A stretch of 64,000 nt of DNA from Mesorhizobium loti CJ3sym (lineage in GTDB: Bacteria > Pseudomonadota > Alphaproteobacteria > Rhizobiales > Rhizobiaceae), in the NCBI RefSeq assembly GCF_000472785.1, contig NZ_AXAL01000012.1:179870-243869 (forward strand), read 5' to 3'. Positions within the stretch are counted from its first letter, which is position 1. Each line of letters begins with the position of its first letter. A program made the translations under genes and the position numbers. Shown here piece after piece: positions 35,927 through 43,808 of this stretch. The notes under the pieces were generated by a model that saw only the letters and a list, made by a program, of their open reading frames with translations, searched no databases and was not told where the DNA came from.

Positions 35927-38900
35927 GGCCTGGCGTCCGCGCCATGTCCGTGGGGAAGATCGGGGGCACGGGGCAGGTTGGGCTCAACGCCTCGCAGGCG
36001 GGCGGCAATGCGGTCGAACCAGAGATAGATGACCGGCGTGGTGAACAGCGTCAGCAACTGGCTGAGCAGCAAGCCGCCGACGATGGAGACGCCCAGGGGA
36101 TGGCGCAGTTCCGAGCCGACGCCGGTGCCCAGCATCAGCGGCAGCGCGCCCAGCATCGCCGCCAGCGTCGTCATCAGGATCGGGCGGAAGCGTAGCAGGC
36201 AGGCCTGGTAGATCGCCTCGCGCGGTGTCTTGCCTTCATGGCGCTGCGCGTCGAGCGCGAAGTCGATCATCATGATGGCGTTCTTCTTGACCACGCCGAT
36301 CAACAGGATGATGCCGATGATCGAGATGATGGTCAGATCCTGGCCGGCGATCATCAGCGCCAACAGCGCGCCGATGCCGGCCGAGGGCAGCGTCGACAGG
36401 ATGGTGATCGGGTGAATGAAGCTTTCGTAGAGCACGCCGAGCACGATATAGACCGTCACCACCGCCGCCAGGATTAGGAACAGAGTGTTGTCGAGCGAGG
36501 CCTGGAAGGCGCGCGCGGCACCCTGGAAGCTGGTGATGATGCTGAGCGGCATGCCGATGTCGGCCTGCGCCTTGTCGATCGCGGTGACCGCTTCGCCCAG
36601 CGACGCGCCGGACGCCAGGTTGAACGAGACGGTGGTGGCCGGGAATTGACCCATATGGGTGATCTGCAGCGGCGTGGTGGCGATATGGGTGGTTGCCACC
36701 ACCGACAGCGGCACCGGCGCACCGCCCGTCGATGACGGCAGGTAGACCGAGGAGAGCGCCTTGAGCGAATCCTGCTCGGACGGGGCGGCCTCGAGAATGA
36801 CGCGGTACTGGCTTGATGTGGTGTAGATGGTCGAGACCATGCGCTGGCCGAAAGCATCGTAGAGCGCGTTGTCGACGGTCGCCGGTGTGATGCCGAAGCG
36901 GGCGGCCTGGTCGCGGTCGATGTCGACGAAGACGGCAAGGCCGCTGTTCGACAGGTCGCTGGCGACATCGGCGAGCTGCGGCAGCGTGTTCAGCTTTGCG
37001 AGCAGCTTCGGCGTCCATTCTCCCAGTTCGTCGGCATTGGCGTCCTGGAGCACGAATTGGTACTGAGTGCGGCTGACCTGGCCGTCGATGGTCAGGTCCT
37101 GAATCGGCTGCAGGTAGAGCGTGACACCGGCCACCGAAGCGGCTTCCTGTTTCAGGCGCGCGATGACCTGCGTGATATCGGCGGTGCGCTGTTCATGCGG
37201 CTTGAGGTTGATCAGGATGCGGCCGACATTCATCGTGGTGTTGGTGCCGTCGACGCCGATGAAGGACGACAGGCTGTCGACATCGGGATCCCTGAGGATG
37301 ATGGCGGCCAGCTGCTGCTGGCGCTCAGCCATGGCGGCATAGGAGATCGACTGCGGCGCCTCTGATATGGCCTGGATGACGCCGGTGTCCTGCACCGGGA
37401 AGAACCCCTTGGGGATGACCACGTAGAGCGCCGCCGTCAGCACCAGCGTCGCCGCCGCCACCACCAGCATCAGCGTCTGCCGGTCTAGCACCCAGGTCAG
37501 CGCCCGGCCGTAACCCCGGATCACCCAGTCGAAGAAGTCGCGGCTGGCGCGCTGCAAGGCGTTTTCGCGCACCGCCGCCACCGGCTTGAGCAGCTTGGCG
37601 CAGGCCATCGGCACCAGCGTCAGCGACACCACGGCCGAGATCAGGATGGTGGTGGCGAGCGTGATGGAGAATTCGCGGAACAGCCTGCCGACGACATCGC
37701 CCATGAACAGAAGCGGGATCAGCACCGCGATCAGCGACACGGTCAGCGAGATGATGGTGAAGCCGATCTGTTGCGAGCCCTTCAGCGCCGCCTGCAGTGG
37801 CGTGGCACCCTCCTCGACATAGCGCGCGACGTTCTCGATGACGACGATGGCATCATCGACGACGAAGCCGGTGGCGATGGTCAGCGCCATCAGCGACAGA
37901 TTGTCGAGGCTGAAGCCGAACAGGTACATGACGCCCAGCGTGCCGACCAGCGACAGGGGAACCGAAAGGCTAGGGATCAGCGTGGCGCGCGCGCTGCGCA
38001 GGAAGACGAAAATCACAAGCACGACCAGGATGATCGACAGCGTCAGCTCATATTCGACGTCGCGCACCGAGGCTCGGATGGTCGTGGTGCGATCGGTCAA
38101 AACTTTCACGTCGACGGCGTTCGGCAGCGAGGCCTGGAGCTGCGGCAGCAGTGCCTTGATGCGATCGACGACGTCGATGACGTTGGCGCCGGGCTGGCGC
38201 TGGATGTTGAGGATGATTGCCGGCGTGCTGTTCATCCAGGCGGCGAGCCGGTTGTTCTCGGTGGCGTCGACCACATCGGCCACATCGCTTAAGCGCACCG
38301 GCGCGCCGTCCTTGTAGGAGACGATCAGCGAACGGTACTCGTCGGCGCTCTTCAACTGGTCGTTGGCGTTGATGGTATAGGCGCGTGACGGTCCGTCGAA
38401 ATTGCCCTTCGGCGTGTTGACATTGGCGCTGCCCAAAGTGGTGCGCAGATCGTCGAGGTTGAGACCGTAGGCGGCGAGCTTGCGCGGATCGGCCTGGACG
38501 CGAACAGCAGGCCGCTGGCCGCCGCTGAGGCTGACCAGGCCGACGCCGGGCAACTGCGATATCTTTTGCGCCAGCCTAGTGTCGGCAAGCTGCTGCACAT
38601 CGCGCAGTGGCATCGTCGCCGAGGTCAGGCCCAGCGTCAGCACCGGCGCGTCGGCCGGATTGACCTTGGCGTAGATCGGCGGCGCCGGCAGGTCGGCCGG
38701 CAAAAGATTGCCGGCGGCGTTGATGGCGGCCTGCACCTCCTGTTCGGCGACATCGAGCGAGATCGCCAGGCTGAACTGCAGCGTGATGACCGAGGACCCG
38801 GCCGAACTCACCGAGTTCATCTGGTTGAGGTTGGCGATCTGGCCGAGCTGGACTTCCAGCGGTGCGGTGACCGAGGACGTCATGACATCAGGGCTGGCGC

Positions 38901-39057
38901 CGGGATAGAAGGTCTGCACCTGGATGGTGGGATAGTCGACCTCGGGCAGCGCCGAGACCGGCAAATAGCGGTAGGCCAGCAGGCCAGACAGCATGATGGC
39001 GACCATGAACAGCGATGTCGCCACCGGTCGCAGGATGAAGGCTCGCGACGGGCTCAT
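35923..39057 (-). CDS. mdtB: RND efflux inner-membrane transporter (MdtB-like)
   Basis: The 1044-residue AcrB-type pump starts FILRPVATSLFMVAIMLSGL and carries IATGFVVDDAIVVIENVARY, LFMGDVVGRLFREFSITLAT and VVKKNAIMMIDFALDAQRHE, all standard landmarks. It is homologous to the following pump but clearly diverged, as in MdtB/MdtC heterotrimers. It overlaps both neighbours by 4 bp (start with the adaptor stop, stop with the mdtC start), so equal production is expected. The probable substrates are bile-salt-like, antibiotic or plant-derived amphiphiles, which sequence alone does not tell. Confidence 0.9.
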   Translation of the reverse strand: MSPSRAFILRPVATSLFMVAIMLSGLLAYRYLPVSALPEVDYPTIQVQTFYPGASPDVMTSSVTAPLEVQLGQIANLNQMNSVSSAGSSVITLQFSLAISLDVAEQEVQAAINAAGNLLPADLPAPPIYAKVNPADAPVLTLGLTSATMPLRDVQQLADTRLAQKISQLPGVGLVSLSGGQRPAVRVQADPRKLAAYGLNLDDLRTTLGSANVNTPKGNFDGPSRAYTINANDQLKSADEYRSLIVSYKDGAPVRLSDVADVVDATENNRLAAWMNSTPAIILNIQRQPGANVIDVVDRIKALLPQLQASLPNAVDVKVLTDRTTTIRASVRDVEYELTLSIILVVLVIFVFLRSARATLIPSLSVPLSLVGTLGVMYLFGFSLDNLSLMALTIATGFVVDDAIVVIENVARYVEEGATPLQAALKGSQQIGFTIISLTVSLIAVLIPLLFMGDVVGRLFREFSITLATTILISAVVSLTLVPMACAKLLKPVAAVRENALQRASRDFFDWVIRGYGRALTWVLDRQTLMLVVAAATLVLTAALYVVIPKGFFPVQDTGVIQAISEAPQSISYAAMAERQQQLAAIILRDPDVDSLSSFIGVDGTNTTMNVGRILINLKPHEQRTADITQVIARLKQEAASVAGVTLYLQPIQDLTIDGQVSRTQYQFVLQDANADELGEWTPKLLAKLNTLPQLADVASDLSNSGLAVFVDIDRDQAARFGITPATVDNALYDAFGQRMVSTIYTTSSQYRVILEAAPSEQDSLKALSSVYLPSSTGGAPVPLSVVATTHIATTPLQITHMGQFPATTVSFNLASGASLGEAVTAIDKAQADIGMPLSIITSFQGAARAFQASLDNTLFLILAAVVTVYIVLGVLYESFIHPITILSTLPSAGIGALLALMIAGQDLTIISIIGIILLIGVVKKNAIMMIDFALDAQRHEGKTPREAIYQACLLRFRPILMTTLAAMLGALPLMLGTGVGSELRHPLGVSIVGGLLLSQLLTLFTTPVIYLWFDRIAARLRGVEPNLPRAPDLPHGHGADARP

Positions 39058-40463
39058 TGCTGCTGCCCGGACTCCGCGTGACGGTGCTTGTGGCCCTGAT
39101 GCTTGTGTGCCGTGCCATCCGGCGCCTGTCCGTCTGACGTCTCCCCACTTGACGTCTGCCCATTTGGCGTCTGTCCATCCGATGGCGCTGCTGCCTGGGG
39201 TGAGGTCTGGGCTGATGTCTGTGCCGGCCCTGTGGCCTGGTTCGCCGCTGGGGTTGGCGCCGTCGCCTGAGGCTGTGCCGGAGCCTGGCCGTCCTGCTGA
39301 AGGTTGATATGGGCACCGTCACGGAGCTTGTCGGCGCCGTCGACGACGACGCGGTCGCCGGGGTTCAGGCCGGCGAGGATCTCGACACGCTCGCCATTGG
39401 TGACGCCCAGCGTGATCTTGCGCACGGAGACGGTGCTGTCTGGGTTGACCAGGTAGACGAAGGTGCCGGGCAGGCCGCGCTGGATCGCGGCGATCGGGGC
39501 GATCGCCACGTCCTTGTGCTCGTCGACCAGCAGCGCGACGTTGACGAACTGGTTGGGATAGAGGACGCGTGTTTCGTTGGCAAAGCTCGCTCGCAGCTTG
39601 ATCGTGCCGGTGCTTGGGTCGATCTGACTGTCGAAGGTCTCGAGCTTGCCGTCGGCAAGCTTCTTGGCGCCAGCGCGGTCGAAGGCGGATGTGGGCAGCG
39701 TGGCGCCCTGCTGCATGCGTTGCGCGATTGTCGGCAATTCATCTTCGGGCACGGTGAACAGCACGCTGATCGGCTGCACCTGGGTGATGATGACGATGCC
39801 GTTGGCGTCGCCAGGGGTGACATAGTTGCCCTGGTCGACCTGGCGCAGGCCGGCGCGTCCGTCGACTGGAGAGAGGATGCGGCAATAGTCGAGATTGAGA
39901 GTGGCGGTCTGTATCATCGCCTGGTCGACCTGAACCGAGCCCTGGTCCTGCGCGACAAGGGCGACCTGCGCGTCAAGGGTCTGGGGCGTCGCCGCACCTT
40001 GGGCCACCAGCTTCTGGTCGCGAACGAGGTCGAGCCCAGCATCCTTGAGCATAGCCTGGTCACGCACCAGCTGGCCCTGGGCCTGGGCCAGCGCTGCCTG
40101 GAAGGGGCGGGGATCGATCTCAGCCAGCAGGTCGCCCTTCTTGACGTCCTGGCCCTCCTTGAAATTCACCTGGATGAGCGGGCCGGTGACTTGCGACTTG
40201 ACGGTGACGGTGGAGAGCGAGGTCACCGTGCCGAGAGCGTTGAGGGTGACGTCTATCGTGCCCTTTTCGATGGCTGCGGCGCCGATCGTCGTCGGCTGCG
40301 CGCCGCGCCGGCCGCCGGGCTGCCTGGCCTCGACATGCGGACGCTGATAGAGATAGGCGCCAGTGGCGGCGACAATGGCAATGAAGATCAGCCACGGGAT
40401 CCAGCCACGCGAACGGCGTGGCGTGACGGTCGTGTGCAGGGGCATTTCCAGTTGCTGGTCCAT
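39054..40463 (-). CDS. mdtA: RND efflux periplasmic adaptor (MdtA-like)
   Basis: This membrane fusion protein (469 residues from ATG 40463) has one N-terminal membrane anchor (WIPWLIFIAIVAATGAYLYQ), a lipoyl/barrel-sandwich section (GPLIQVNFKEGQDVKKGDLL) and a beta-barrel region (VQPISVLFTVPEDELPTIAQ). It bridges the two pump subunits to an outer-membrane channel. A longer frame from 40493 would precede the anchor with unrelated residues; the shorter start is preferred. The C-terminal 80 residues are unusual: Gln/Thr/Ala-rich, with QTSSG-like repeats, ending in the histidine-rich HKHQGHKHRH, which could bind metal or simply be a flexible tail. Confidence 0.9.
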   Translation of the reverse strand: MDQQLEMPLHTTVTPRRSRGWIPWLIFIAIVAATGAYLYQRPHVEARQPGGRRGAQPTTIGAAAIEKGTIDVTLNALGTVTSLSTVTVKSQVTGPLIQVNFKEGQDVKKGDLLAEIDPRPFQAALAQAQGQLVRDQAMLKDAGLDLVRDQKLVAQGAATPQTLDAQVALVAQDQGSVQVDQAMIQTATLNLDYCRILSPVDGRAGLRQVDQGNYVTPGDANGIVIITQVQPISVLFTVPEDELPTIAQRMQQGATLPTSAFDRAGAKKLADGKLETFDSQIDPSTGTIKLRASFANETRVLYPNQFVNVALLVDEHKDVAIAPIAAIQRGLPGTFVYLVNPDSTVSVRKITLGVTNGERVEILAGLNPGDRVVVDGADKLRDGAHINLQQDGQAPAQPQATAPTPAANQATGPAQTSAQTSPQAAAPSDGQTPNGQTSSGETSDGQAPDGTAHKHQGHKHRHAESGQQQ

Positions 40464-40578
40464 GGCGGCATCTCTCACCCCTGGCGCAACCAATATGACC
40501 GAACCCTGACGAAGTCGAATTAACAGTTGGACAGGTTTGGCGCGGTGTCGCGGACTGGTTAATCGCCCCGGATGCCGC

Positions 40579-43257
40579 TTACTCGGCGGCCTGAACCCGG
40601 TTTGCCTCGATGATCGCGCGGATCTCGGACCGGCAGGAACCGCAATTGGTGCCGGCCTTCAGCGCGTTGCCGATGGCTTCGACGGTCGTGCAGCCGGCCG
40701 CCACCGCGGCCACGATCTGGTTGACCCCGACGTTGAAGCAGGAACAGACGGTGGCACCGGCATCGGGCCGTTCGGCGCCGGCGCGGCCGGCGACGATCCT
40801 GAAGCGCTCGCGCTGGCTGGCGTGGATCTCTTCGAGCTGTTGTGCTGCCCAGCCGCGCGACACCGCGACGGGGCCGGGTGCGATGAACAGGGCGCCAGAC
40901 AATTGGTTGCCGTCGAAGGCGGCGATGCGGTGCTGGCCGGCGTCGCCGTCGTGATAGGCGAGCATTTCGGCCAGGGGCGCATCGAAGAGCGAGCCGGCGA
41001 AGGCTGTCCAGTCGGTAGTGTCGTCGGCAAAGGCAAGCTCGACCCGCCATCCGCCCCGGCATTTGGCAATCGCCCAGTAGCTTGTGTCAACCAGTCCCGG
41101 CTTCTCTCGCATCACGGCGAAACCAAAGGCCTTTGCGGCGAATCTTTCGATGCGAGCCGCAACATGTTTCAATGCAGGCTGGCCGGAGACTGGATCGGTC
41201 AGCGGCGTGGTCAGCGCGTCGAGCCGGCCTTTTGCCGCGAACTGGTCGGTCCAGTGCATTGGCGCGAAGACACTGCCTTGGCGTTGACGCGGCGTGATCA
41301 GGGCGCGGACCAGCACGTCGCCGCGCGGGCTGGAGATGCACACGATGTCGGCGTCGCCGATGCCGTGCTGCCGCGCGTCCACCGGGTGGATTTCGACGAA
41401 GGGCTCGGCGATGTGCTGGGACAGGCGCGGGCTTTTGCCGGTGCGCGTCATGGTGTGCCAGTGGTCGCGGATCCGGCCGGTGTTGAGGATGAGCGGGAAA
41501 TCGGGGCTGGTGCGGGTTTCCGTGGTGGCGCGGATGGCGATGAAGCGGGCTTTGCCGTCGGGGGTGTAGAAATTGCCGTCGGCGAAGAAGCGAACAGGTT
41601 GGCGCCCAGTCGCGCCTCCTCCTGGCCTCGGCGCTGGCCATTGGAATGGTTCAAGGGATGCGTAGCTTTCGGCATCGACCCCAGCATAAAACCCAATATC
41701 GAAATCCCGCGCGCCATCATTCTCAAACCCAGACAGCGCCGCGTGCTCGCCAAAAATCTCGGCTGGCGTCTCATGCGCAAACGCCTCGCCAAAACCCATC
41801 CGCCGCGCTACTTCGGCAATGATCCACCAGTCGGGTCGCGCCTCGCCGGGTGCCGTCAAAAACGACCGCTGGCGCGAGATGCGGCGCTCGGAATTGGTGA
41901 CGGTGCCATCCTTCTCACCCCAGGCGGCGGCGGGCAGGCGGACATGGGCGTGGCGCACGGTGTCCGTTCTGGCAAGCACATCCGACACGACGACGAACGG
42001 ACAAGATTTGATTGCCGTTTCGACGGCATCGGCATCCGGCATCGAATCGACCGGGTTGGTGGCCATGATCCATAGCGCCTTGATGCGCCCGTCGGCCACG
42101 GCTTGAAACATCTCGACCGCCTTCAGACCGGGTTTTTCGGCGACCGCAGACGCATTCCAGAAGCGCCGCACACGGTCACGGTGCACGGGGTTTTCGATCT
42201 CCATATGGGCGGCGAGCATGTTGGCCATGCCGCCGACCTCGCGGCCACCCATGGCGTTGGGCTGGCCGGTCACCGAGAATGGCCCTGCGCCTGGCTTGCC
42301 GATGCGGCCGGTGGCGAGATGGCAGTTGATGATGGCGTTGACCTTGTCGGTGCCGGACGACGACTGGTTCACGCCCTGGCTGTAGACCGTCACCGTCTTC
42401 GCGGTCGCGGCAAACAGGCTGTAGAAACGGACAAGCTCGTCTTCGCCGAGGCCCGTGGCCGCGGCAACGCCGGCAAGATCGAGGGCCGAGGCGGCGAAAA
42501 GCGCTTGCCCGAAACCGGTCGTGTGCGCGGTGATATAGGCACGGTCGAGCGCGTTGTGCCGGCCAAGCCAGGCGAGCAGACCGGTGAACAGGGCGTCGTC
42601 GCCATCCGGCGCGATCGCCAGATGCATGTCGGCGATATCTGCGGTCATGGTGCGACGTGGATCGACCAGCACGATCTTCATCTCCGGGCGCTTTTCCCGG
42701 GCAGCCGCGATGCGTTGGTAGAGCACTGGGTGGCACCAGGCGAGGTTGGAGCCGACCAGCACGATGAGTTCGGCGAGTTCCAAGTCGTCGTAAGTGCCCG
42801 GCACCGTGTCGGAGCCGAAGGCGCGGCGGTGCCCGGCAACCGACGAGGCCATGCAGAGGCGCGAATTGGTGTCGATGTTGGCCGAGCCGACAAAGCCCTT
42901 CATCAGCTTGTTGGCGAGGTAATAATCCTCGGTCAGCAACTGGCCGGAGACATAGAAGGCGACCGCGTCCGGGCCATGCTCGGCAACGGTTCTTGAAAAG
43001 GTCGAGGCGACGAGGTCGAGCGCCTCGTCCCAGTCAGTACGACGACCGTGGATCTCCGGATGGAGCAGCCTGCCGTCGAGATCGATGGTCTCGGCCAGTG
43101 CCGACCCCTTGGAGCAGAGCCGGCCGAAATTCGCCGGATGATCGGGGTCGCCACGGACGGTGACTTGCCCGTCCGCGGCGACCTTCGCCAGCACGCCGCA
43201 GCCCACCCCACAATAGGGGCAAGTGGTCCTCACCTCGCGTGCCTCGTCAATCTCCAT
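40579..43257 (-). CDS. nasA: Assimilatory nitrate reductase catalytic subunit
   Basis: The 892-residue molybdopterin oxidoreductase reduces nitrate to nitrite in the cytoplasm. It has an N-terminal [4Fe-4S] motif (TCPYCGVGCGVL), a bis-MGD core (LCMASSVAGHRRAFGSDTVP, QGVNQSSSGTDKVNAIINCH) and a molybdopterin dinucleotide-binding domain (PLILNTGRIRDHWHTMTRTG). A C-terminal BFD-like [2Fe-2S] domain (TVCSCFNVGVNQIV ... GTNCGSCRSEI) occurs in many NasA proteins and would receive electrons. It begins 4 bp after nirD and is the last gene of the nitrate operon. No signal peptide is present, as expected for the assimilatory form. Confidence 0.95.
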   Translation of the reverse strand: MEIDEAREVRTTCPYCGVGCGVLAKVAADGQVTVRGDPDHPANFGRLCSKGSALAETIDLDGRLLHPEIHGRRTDWDEALDLVASTFSRTVAEHGPDAVAFYVSGQLLTEDYYLANKLMKGFVGSANIDTNSRLCMASSVAGHRRAFGSDTVPGTYDDLELAELIVLVGSNLAWCHPVLYQRIAAAREKRPEMKIVLVDPRRTMTADIADMHLAIAPDGDDALFTGLLAWLGRHNALDRAYITAHTTGFGQALFAASALDLAGVAAATGLGEDELVRFYSLFAATAKTVTVYSQGVNQSSSGTDKVNAIINCHLATGRIGKPGAGPFSVTGQPNAMGGREVGGMANMLAAHMEIENPVHRDRVRRFWNASAVAEKPGLKAVEMFQAVADGRIKALWIMATNPVDSMPDADAVETAIKSCPFVVVSDVLARTDTVRHAHVRLPAAAWGEKDGTVTNSERRISRQRSFLTAPGEARPDWWIIAEVARRMGFGEAFAHETPAEIFGEHAALSGFENDGARDFDIGFYAGVDAESYASLEPFQWPAPRPGGGATGRQPVRFFADGNFYTPDGKARFIAIRATTETRTSPDFPLILNTGRIRDHWHTMTRTGKSPRLSQHIAEPFVEIHPVDARQHGIGDADIVCISSPRGDVLVRALITPRQRQGSVFAPMHWTDQFAAKGRLDALTTPLTDPVSGQPALKHVAARIERFAAKAFGFAVMREKPGLVDTSYWAIAKCRGGWRVELAFADDTTDWTAFAGSLFDAPLAEMLAYHDGDAGQHRIAAFDGNQLSGALFIAPGPVAVSRGWAAQQLEEIHASQRERFRIVAGRAGAERPDAGATVCSCFNVGVNQIVAAVAAGCTTVEAIGNALKAGTNCGSCRSEIRAIIEANRVQAAE

Positions 43258-43261
43258 CTGT

Positions 43262-43591
43262 TCAGGCGGCGCGGCTGGCCAGCGCTTCCAGCGCCAGGAA
43301 CAGGCGCTCGCCCTCGACCTTGACCGGTATGGTGCGCACCACGCCCTCGTCGGCGCCGAGCGCCTTGCCTGTCTCCAGCGAGATCACCCAATTGTGCAAG
43401 GGACAGGTCACCGCCGTGCCATGCACGATGCCCTGGCTGAGCGGCCCGCCTTTGTGTGGGCAATGATCGTCGATGGCATAGACCTGATCGTCCTGGGTGC
43501 GGAAGACGGCCACCTTGCCTTGCGGCGTGGTGACACAGCGCGCGCCACGGCGGGGGATGTCGGAGAGGGCGCCGATGGCGATCCAGTTCAT
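43262..43591 (-). CDS. nirD: Nitrite reductase small subunit (Rieske-type)
   Basis: This 109-residue protein carries a Rieske-like fold with the full ligand set, CPHKGGPLSQG and CPLHNWVISL, beginning MNWIAIGALSDIPRRGARCV. Many NirD proteins lack some ligands; here two Cys and two His are present, so a [2Fe-2S] cluster is likely. The reading frame runs open to 43957, but the added N-terminus would be translated from an intergenic repeat, so ATG 43591 is chosen. It lies between nirB and nasA. Confidence 0.9.
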   Translation of the reverse strand: MNWIAIGALSDIPRRGARCVTTPQGKVAVFRTQDDQVYAIDDHCPHKGGPLSQGIVHGTAVTCPLHNWVISLETGKALGADEGVVRTIPVKVEGERLFLALEALASRAA

Positions 43592-43628
43592 GTGGGCACC
43601 CGTGCTTCTGCTTGATAGAAATGCGCCC

Positions 43629-43792
43629 AGGCACCCCCCTCTGTCCTGCCGGACATCTCCCCCGCAAGGGGGGAGATTGGCAGCTTCGCGGACGGCGCCC
43701 ATCTTGCCAGGTTGGAGATTGGCGAAAGCCAGGATGACATCCGATCTCCCTCCTTGCGGGGGAGATGGCCGGCAGGCGAGAGGGGGGTGCCT
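43629..43792. repeat. Palindromic intergenic repeat element (RIME-like)
   Basis: The 164-bp element has long inverted ends: AGGCACCCCCCTCT at the left, and its complement AGAGGGGGGTGCCT at the right. Inside them CTGCCGG / CCGGCAG and the ATCTCCCCC-type blocks pair again, so the RNA would form a long stem. Elements with this layout and these C-run ends are scattered between genes in Mesorhizobium and other rhizobia. It sits between nirB and nirD inside the operon. Confidence 0.7.
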
Positions 43793-43808
43793 CGCGCTGA
43801 CATTTCCA

